11,338 nucleotides of DNA. Source: a bacterium (GTDB taxonomy: Bacteria; Patescibacteriota; Saccharimonadia; Saccharimonadales; JACDBH01). Location of the stretch: positions 1 to 11,338 of the forward strand of contig JAKQIK010000025.1 of NCBI GenBank assembly GCA_029557395.1, read 5' to 3'. The notes beneath the pieces were generated by a model. It was given only the letters and a program-made list of their open reading frames with translations, was not told the DNA's origin and did not search any database. The translations under genes and the position numbers were made by a program. Shown in pieces: positions 1 to 4,464 of this stretch. The first letter of the stretch is position 1. Each line of letters starts with the position of its first letter.

Positions 1-254
1 CAAAATACCTCACCACCCTCTTCAATAAACCAAACAAGAGTCTCAACATAGCAAGCCTATCTCATCAGTTATTTTGACAATACCACCAAATCACTAACTA
101 CTTAACTCCTTATCCAGACCGAATACATTTTTTGTAATAGCTAGACAAAACTAAACAATGAATAGTGCTTATGTAAATATATGGTTGTTGTAGTAATGAC
201 TACTGGGTTGTTTTGGGGGATTTCTTTTCCACAGGAGATAAATATTTCTTATTA
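1..254. other. Intergenic stretch with no confident gene
   Basis: This AT-rich stretch lies downstream of the rplU terminator as seen from the minus strand. I see no convincing gene, tRNA or repeat in it. Weak signals are a DnaA-box-like TTTTCCACA at 225-233, a one-mismatch relative TTATCCAGA at 110-118, and a TTGACA at 74-79 without a good -10 at the right distance. A 24-codon open frame (181-255, plus) ends just before the terminator hairpin but has no ribosome binding site. Any of these could be chance in such AT-rich sequence. The gene to the left lies outside the window. Confidence 0.5.
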
Positions 255-280
255 AAAAGAGCCCTTGTCTAGGCTCTTTT
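255..280 (-). terminator. Rho-independent terminator after rplU
   Basis: AAAAGAGCC (255-263) and GGCTCTTTT (272-280) form a perfect 9-bp stem around an 8-nt loop. On the minus strand the hairpin is followed by a U-tract continuing into UUUUUAAU, about 20 bases after the rplU stop. It should end the ileS-rplU transcript. The stem is symmetric enough to work on the plus strand too. Confidence 0.85.
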
Positions 281-298
281 CGTTTAAAGAAGACAAGG

Positions 299-601
299 CT
301 AAACTATCTTCTTGATCTGAATCTGAGTGTAATGTTGCTTATGACCATGAACCTTACGGACACGTTTTTTGGCCTTATACCTAATGGCTGTAACCTTTTC
401 ACCTCTAGTATTACCAATGATATCAGCCGTTACCTTAACACCAGATACATATGGTTTTCCTACAGTAGTCTTATCGCCATCTATCACAAGAAGTGGTTCA
501 AATTCAGTTTTTTTCTCGTCTTTCAGGAGTTCAACTTCAAGAATATCGCCTTCGCTAACGACATACTGATGTCCTCCGGTAGAAATAACTGCTTTTTTCA
601 T
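299..601 (-). CDS. rplU: 50S ribosomal protein bL21
   Basis: This is ribosomal protein bL21, a 23S rRNA-binding component of the large subunit, 100 aa long, which is normal for the family. The N-terminus (KAVISTGGHQYVVSEGD) carries the typical L21 start, with its G-x-Q-Y-x-V-x-x-G-D pattern. The C-terminus has the family signature: RYKAKKRVRKVHGHKQHYTQIQI, summarised as a basic Y-K-A-K-K…GH-x-Q-x-x-T block at about residues 74-96. It starts 86 bases after the ileS stop on the same strand and ends at a strong hairpin, so it is probably co-transcribed with ileS. No Shine-Dalgarno sequence is visible before the ATG; the upstream bases are AT-rich. In most bacteria rpmA (bL27) follows rplU, but here the terminator comes directly afterwards and no rpmA is seen. 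Confidence 0.96.
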   Translation of the reverse strand: MKKAVISTGGHQYVVSEGDILEVELLKDEKKTEFEPLLVIDGDKTTVGKPYVSGVKVTADIIGNTRGEKVTAIRYKAKKRVRKVHGHKQHYTQIQIKKIV

Positions 602-687
602 AGTACTTTATCAATTCTTTCAATTAATATTTTGAGTTACCAATAGAGTTTAACAGATATAGAGCTTTTTGTAAAGACACTTAAAGC

Positions 688-3561
688 CTACTTTTTGTTT
701 GATTTCTGTAAAGATATGGTTAACCTATCACCTTCTATATTAACTTCGGCGGTGAAGGAATAGCTCTGAGGCTTATTTTCGAGCCCTACAGCCAGTGTTT
801 CGGCGCATATTGTATCAGAATGCTCTTTGATTGCTTTGCCTATCTCTATGTTCTCAGAATAAAGCGAGAGAGTTATCCTATCGTCAATATTTAAGCCAGC
901 ATCTTTACGCGCATTTTGAACAAAACGAATTATTTCACGCATCAAGCCTTCACGCTTGAGCTCTGGGGTAATTTTTGTATCAATATCAACTACTTCGCCA
1001 ATTTTTACCAACTTAACATTGAGCTCATCGATAAGTATAGGCTCAAAATCTACATGCTCACCTAGAATAGGTACTGTGACGCTTGCAAGTGGCTGACGCA
1101 CCTTGAGCTGTGCCTTTGCACGTAAACTCAAACCTACGTTCACATAGTCACGTACTCGTTCCATATCATCCATTACGAGTTTATTTACTTTACCCGCAGG
1201 CAACCAATCTTTTAGATGTATAGATTCTTTATCACCAGTTAAATTAGAAAATAATTCATCTGCCAAGAATGGTGTAAAAGGAGCCAATAAGTAGGCTAGC
1301 CTGATTAACACGTAATGCAGAGTCCTATAGGCATCGGACTTGTCGCCATCATCTTCAGATTTCCAGAAGCGACGACGAGAACGGCGTACGTACCAGTTGG
1401 ATGCGTCATCAAGAAATGGCAATATTGGCTTTAGTGCATTCTGAAGATCATATGCTTCAGTTCGCTCCTCTACTTCCGCTACCAACTGATGAACCCTAGA
1501 GACAATCCAAATATCCAAAGGGTTAGATAGGCTAACAAGTGGATCAGCCAGTTCACCGTCATATTGCCAGCCATCGACTTCGGCATACATAGTAAAGAAA
1601 TCGTACATATTCCAGATCATACTGAGCTTGCGGGCAACATCGCCAACATCCTTGTCAGATAGGTTGAAGTCCTCGCCATTGGTCAATGGGCTAGAAAGCA
1701 TCAAAAAGCGCAGACTATCGGCTGAAAATTTATCCATCAGCTCATTTGGATCGGTGTAATTATTTAATTTTTTACTGATTTTACGACCGTCTGAAGCCTT
1801 TACGAAACCAGTACAAACCAGGTTCTTCCATGGAGCCTTGCCAAACAAACCAACATTTACCGCAAGTAGACTATAGAACCAACCACGTGTCTGATCTATT
1901 GCTTCAATTATGAAATCGGCCGGGAACATTGTCTCAAACTTTTCCCTATTCTCAAACGGATAGTGCATCTGTGCAAACGGCATAGAACCACTCTCAAACC
2001 AGCAGTCCAACACTTTGCCAATATGGCGCATCTGAACCCCATCACACTCGAAATCAACATCCATAACTTGCGGTAAGTGATAATCATCTAGTCTCTTTCC
2101 TGTCAGCTCCTCAAATTCGTCATAGCTACCAATAACTTTTACGATTTCTGTACCATCTGGGCGATAACCCTTCCATACCGGTATAGGGGTCGCCCAGTAC
2201 CTGTCGCGACTCAGATTCCAGTCTGGTGCCTGTTCTATGATGTTATTAAATCGGCCAGTTTTCAGGCTGTCTGGATTCCAGTTTGTCTTGGCATTTTCTT
2301 CCAACATTTCCTTTTTCTGAGATTGTATATCCATGAACCAACTTGGATGTGCACGATACATGAGCTTTGTACCACAACGATGACAATGTGGATACTCATG
2401 CCTTATGTATTCTACTTTGAGAGCCTTATCCTCTTCGACTAAAGTTTTTGCAATGGTTTTATTTATGTCCCAGATATTTTCACCAATCCATCGGCTCGCA
2501 GTATAATGACCGTTCTCATCCACAATAGAAACTATTGGTATCTGCTCTTTTTTGCATAACTCATAGTCTTCCTCACCATAAGCTGGCGCTTCATGGACCA
2601 GACCCGTTCCACTATCAGATGTTACAAAATCCGCACCCAAAACTCGGTGGGCATTTGGCCCATGGTTCTCAAACAATGGCTCATAGCGCTTACCAACAAG
2701 TTGATGGCCAGCCACTCTGTCGAGCACTGTGTAGTCGAGTGGTTGCTTCTTCTCGTTTTGCATTACACGACTCACGGCCTCGCTAGCAATGTAGAATTTC
2801 CTGTCTCCATACTTAACTAATGAATATTCGATCTTTGGGTTTACTGCCACAGCAACATTAGCGGGTAGCGTCCATGGCGTAGTAGTCCAGGCAAGCATGT
2901 ATTCATCTTGATCCTCAAGCTTGAAATATACATATATACTTGGGTCTGTATCCATCTGATAGCTATTTTCCATGGCAATTTCGGATTTAGAAATCGGCGT
3001 GGCATCTTTAGTGCAATAAACAAGTATTTTTTCGCCATCGTAAATCTTACCTTTTTCGTATAACTCCTTGAATGCCCACCAGACACTCTCCATATACTCT
3101 TTGTCCATGGTTTTGTAAGCACCCTTGAACTCAACCCAACGACCAACTCGATCAATGATATCTTCCCATTCAGAGCCAGTCCGTATCATGGCTTCACGAC
3201 ACTTAGTTACGTAATCAGCAATACTTATCTTGGTGCCAATTTCTTTTTTATTCTTGATGCCAAGTTGCTTTTCTACAAAAACCTCTGCTGGTAAACCGTG
3301 ACAATCCCAGCCCCAGGTACGCTCAACCCTCTGACCTTTCATAGTATGAAAACGCCCCATAGCGTCTTTTACTGCTGATATCAACAAAGTGCCATGGTGC
3401 GGTAGACCAGTAATAAAAGGTGGGCCGTCATAGAAAACCCATTTATTATCTTTTGGTCGATTTTCAACAGACTTTTCAAAAGTCTTGTCTTTTTTCCACT
3501 TATGTACCAAATCTTTTTCGTATTCTAATGCCCTCCGACGTGTCCCATGCCTAAACTTCAT
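688..3561 (-). CDS. ileS: Isoleucyl-tRNA synthetase, eukaryote-like (type 2)
   Basis: This enzyme charges tRNA-Ile with isoleucine at the expense of ATP in the cytoplasm. The class I Rossmann core is split by an editing domain. The HIGH-box equivalent is PHHGT (residues 54-58), after a PPFITGLP lead-in. The KMSKS equivalent is KISKK (594-598), followed by LNNYTDP. The editing domain (roughly 190-385) shows TTTPWTLPAN (226-235) and GTGLVHEAPAYGEEDY (318-333). A CxxC-type knuckle (HCHRCG) sits at 392-397, and a WYVRRSRRRFW helix of the anticodon-binding region at 723-733. The 'KxSKxxxNYxDP' and 'GLPHxG' patterns fit the eukaryote-like IleRS2 group rather than E. coli-type IleRS, and there is no C-terminal zinc finger. 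At 957 aa it is somewhat shorter than many IleRS2. The ATG overlaps the end of the upstream small gene by 11 bases, and an AGGAG lies 9 bases before it (3571-3575). Expression is probably governed by the T-box leader at 3816-4020. Confidence 0.97.
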   Translation of the reverse strand: MKFRHGTRRRALEYEKDLVHKWKKDKTFEKSVENRPKDNKWVFYDGPPFITGLPHHGTLLISAVKDAMGRFHTMKGQRVERTWGWDCHGLPAEVFVEKQLGIKNKKEIGTKISIADYVTKCREAMIRTGSEWEDIIDRVGRWVEFKGAYKTMDKEYMESVWWAFKELYEKGKIYDGEKILVYCTKDATPISKSEIAMENSYQMDTDPSIYVYFKLEDQDEYMLAWTTTPWTLPANVAVAVNPKIEYSLVKYGDRKFYIASEAVSRVMQNEKKQPLDYTVLDRVAGHQLVGKRYEPLFENHGPNAHRVLGADFVTSDSGTGLVHEAPAYGEEDYELCKKEQIPIVSIVDENGHYTASRWIGENIWDINKTIAKTLVEEDKALKVEYIRHEYPHCHRCGTKLMYRAHPSWFMDIQSQKKEMLEENAKTNWNPDSLKTGRFNNIIEQAPDWNLSRDRYWATPIPVWKGYRPDGTEIVKVIGSYDEFEELTGKRLDDYHLPQVMDVDFECDGVQMRHIGKVLDCWFESGSMPFAQMHYPFENREKFETMFPADFIIEAIDQTRGWFYSLLAVNVGLFGKAPWKNLVCTGFVKASDGRKISKKLNNYTDPNELMDKFSADSLRFLMLSSPLTNGEDFNLSDKDVGDVARKLSMIWNMYDFFTMYAEVDGWQYDGELADPLVSLSNPLDIWIVSRVHQLVAEVEERTEAYDLQNALKPILPFLDDASNWYVRRSRRRFWKSEDDGDKSDAYRTLHYVLIRLAYLLAPFTPFLADELFSNLTGDKESIHLKDWLPAGKVNKLVMDDMERVRDYVNVGLSLRAKAQLKVRQPLASVTVPILGEHVDFEPILIDELNVKLVKIGEVVDIDTKITPELKREGLMREIIRFVQNARKDAGLNIDDRITLSLYSENIEIGKAIKEHSDTICAETLAVGLENKPQSYSFTAEVNIEGDRLTISLQKSNKK

Positions 3562-3784
3562 CTACCCGTACTCCTATCCTTAGTAATTCTTGCCCCCACT
3601 TCACAATACGATAGATAGGAAAATCACGTCTATTTCTATTTTCAATATCTAGCTCGTCTTCTATAACTTGGCATTGAACAAGTTCATTGCTACCCACCTC
3701 GGAACTATGCACCCAATAAATAGTACTCCTGGCTTGTATATCGTGTTCTGTCGGCCAAAATCTTCCATCTTTTTCGTAGCTCAC
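3551..3784 (-). CDS. Small unknown protein between T-box and ileS
   Basis: I do not recognise this protein. The preferred start is the GTG at 3784, giving 77 aa beginning MSYEKDGRFWPTEHD. It has GAGG (3793-3796) 8 bases upstream. The same frame stays open back to an ATG at 3868, but that ATG lies in the antiterminator of the T-box RNA and would make translation read through the terminator, so I reject it. The protein is aromatic and charged, with no signal peptide, membrane segment or cysteine cluster (one Cys). Its last 11 bases overlap the ileS start (ATGAAGTTTAG), and its coding region contains the ileS Shine-Dalgarno sequence. This points to translational coupling. The overlap, own RBS and position in the T-box-controlled transcript support a real gene. 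It could instead be a leader peptide-like ORF. Confidence 0.6.
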   Translation of the reverse strand: MSYEKDGRFWPTEHDIQARSTIYWVHSSEVGSNELVQCQVIEDELDIENRNRRDFPIYRIVKWGQELLRIGVRVDEV

Positions 3785-3808
3785 ATGAATTTCCTCACTT
3801 AAATTAAT

Positions 3809-3890
3809 AAAAAACAAAAAATCGTCTCTTTCGTCTATCAGAATCCGTTTAGCAACGGACGGTACCATCTGACTTCCAAAAGAAACGATT
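3809..3890 (-). terminator. Terminator helix of the T-box leader
   Basis: AATCGTTTCTTT (3890-3879) pairs with AAAGAGACGATT (3831-3820) in 12 consecutive pairs including one G-U. It is followed on the minus strand by a run of six T, a G and another T-run (3821-3809). The helix encloses the antiterminator rather than sharing bases with it. The 5' strand could alternatively pair with the AAGAA repeats just upstream (about 3898-3891) as a small Stem III, which would release the terminator. That alternative is inference. Confidence 0.75.
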
Positions 3891-4020
3891 CTTCTTCTAG
3901 CACTTACTTACTGCTGTAACGGGCTTACCCGAGAGGTTCTACTGAGCTGACCGCCTTTCTTCCTCTTCCGCTCTTGCTACAAGCAAGATCGTGGTTGATA
4001 GCCACTACAAACGGATCTTG
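3816..4020 (-). ncRNA. T-box riboswitch (tRNA-Ile sensing) upstream of ileS
   Basis: This is a cis-acting leader RNA that should bind uncharged tRNA-Ile and allow ileS expression. The antiterminator is canonical. Helix A1 is GTCAGA (3873-3868) with TCTGAT (3842-3837). The 7-nt T-box bulge is TGGTACC (3867-3861). Helix A2 is GTCCGT (3860-3855) with ACGGAT (3848-3843), closed by a 6-nt loop. The bulge base after UGG is U, matching the A discriminator expected of tRNA-Ile. Stem I is very short: CAAGATC (4020-4014) pairs with GATCTTG (3990-3984), and an inner GTGG/CCAC stem (4005-4002 / 3994-3991) is capped by loop CTATCAA, which holds the isoleucine codon AUC at 3999-3997 followed by A. Between Stem I and the antiterminator are a GC hairpin (CGGG-TAAG-CCCG) and an AGTA/GAA S-turn-like patch. 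The fold was found by eye, not by a covariance search. Confidence 0.88.
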
Positions 4021-4025
4021 AAACA

Positions 4026-4054
4026 ATTTTACATCTATAAAGTAAAAAATACAA
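4026..4054 (-). promoter_or_regulatory. Promoter of the T-box-ileS transcript
   Basis: On the minus strand, TTGTAT (4054-4049) and TAAAAT (4031-4026) are separated by exactly 17 bases. The predicted start falls at about 4020, the first base of Stem I of the T-box. This agreement between promoter and RNA fold supports both. Confidence 0.7.
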
Positions 4055-4063
4055 CCTAATACC

Positions 4064-4072
4064 TGATATAAT
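4064..4072 (+). promoter_or_regulatory. Extended -10 promoter, apparently leaderless
   Basis: TG-A-TATAAT (4064-4072) is a perfect extended -10 element and ends only 6 bases before the ATG at 4079. Transcription should begin at or next to the start codon, giving a leaderless mRNA. There is no room for a Shine-Dalgarno sequence and no good -35 (the region is A-rich). It overlaps the upstream side of the divergent ileS promoter. Confidence 0.7.
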
Positions 4073-4078
4073 AATCAT

Positions 4079-4348
4079 ATGCGTGTTGTGATTTTATATA
4101 GGCCAAATTCCGAAACTGCTCGTAGAACAGAAGACTACATGACTGATTTCAATAGATTTCATCCTAATGAGAACTTGGAATCTATCAATATCGATAGTCG
4201 TGAGGGCTCTAATCTAGCCCAGATATATGGCGTGATGGAACATCCAGCAGTCCTTGCCCTCAAAGATGATGGTCAAATGCAACAGATGTGGCAAGGTGTA
4301 GACAAATTACCCCTTATGAACGACCTTGCCTATTACGCTCAACAATAA
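4079..4348 (+). CDS. Thioredoxin-fold protein without cysteines
   Basis: This is an 89-aa protein with the outline of a thioredoxin/glutaredoxin fold. It has strand 1 (RVVILYRP), a helix, a second strand (LESINIDS) and the pattern 'A-x-x-Y-G-V-x-x-H-P-A-V-L-A-L-x-D-D-G' at about residues 47-65. The His-Pro at 55-56 sits where the cis-proline loop of thioredoxins lies. The usual CxxC position is occupied by RPNSE (8-12) and the protein has no cysteine at all, so it cannot act as a classical dithiol oxidoreductase. A binding, adaptor or regulatory role is more likely, but nothing in the sequence names a partner. It is the only clear plus-strand gene here, divergent from ileS and convergent with nrdJ. 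Its promoter suggests a leaderless mRNA. The fold assignment is by pattern only. Confidence 0.8.
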   Translation: MRVVILYRPNSETARRTEDYMTDFNRFHPNENLESINIDSREGSNLAQIYGVMEHPAVLALKDDGQMQQMWQGVDKLPLMNDLAYYAQQ

Positions 4349-4404
4349 CTACAGAATTATTATTTATTCTATATCAATATTTAGACATCAATTAATCTAA
4401 TAGA

Positions 4405-4438
4405 ACAAAACCATGTCTATATATAGACATGGTTTTGT
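4405..4438. terminator. Perfect 34-bp palindrome, likely two-way terminator
   Basis: ACAAAACCATGTCTATA (4405-4421) is followed without spacer by its exact reverse complement (4422-4438). As RNA on either strand it forms a long hairpin whose 3' arm ends in UUUUGU. It lies between the convergent 3' ends of the thioredoxin-like gene (4348) and nrdJ (4465). A bidirectional terminator is the simplest reading, although the U-tract is short. The centre, CTATATATAG, also matches the core of the NrdR operator consensus (see findings). Confidence 0.7.
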
Positions 4439-4464
4439 AGTACTAACTTGTAATACTAGCCTAT

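Noticed and set aside
181..255. 24-aa plus-strand ORF ending next to the terminator hairpin
   Set aside because: It has no RBS and no good promoter, and it is too short to distinguish from chance; the hairpin is explained by rplU.
2535..2820. Plus-strand open frames inside ileS, and similar frames inside nrdJ, ftsZ and ftsA
   Set aside because: They are antisense to strongly conserved coding regions, with no RBS or recognisable protein features.
3785..3868. N-terminal extension of the small gene before ileS starting at ATG 3868
   Set aside because: The ATG and following codons are the T-box antiterminator and terminator; a GTG with a proper RBS lies downstream.
3935..3955. tRNA D-arm-like string (CAGCTCAGTAGA)
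   Set aside because: There is no acceptor, anticodon or T-arm around it; it sits inside the T-box leader and looks like an S-turn region.
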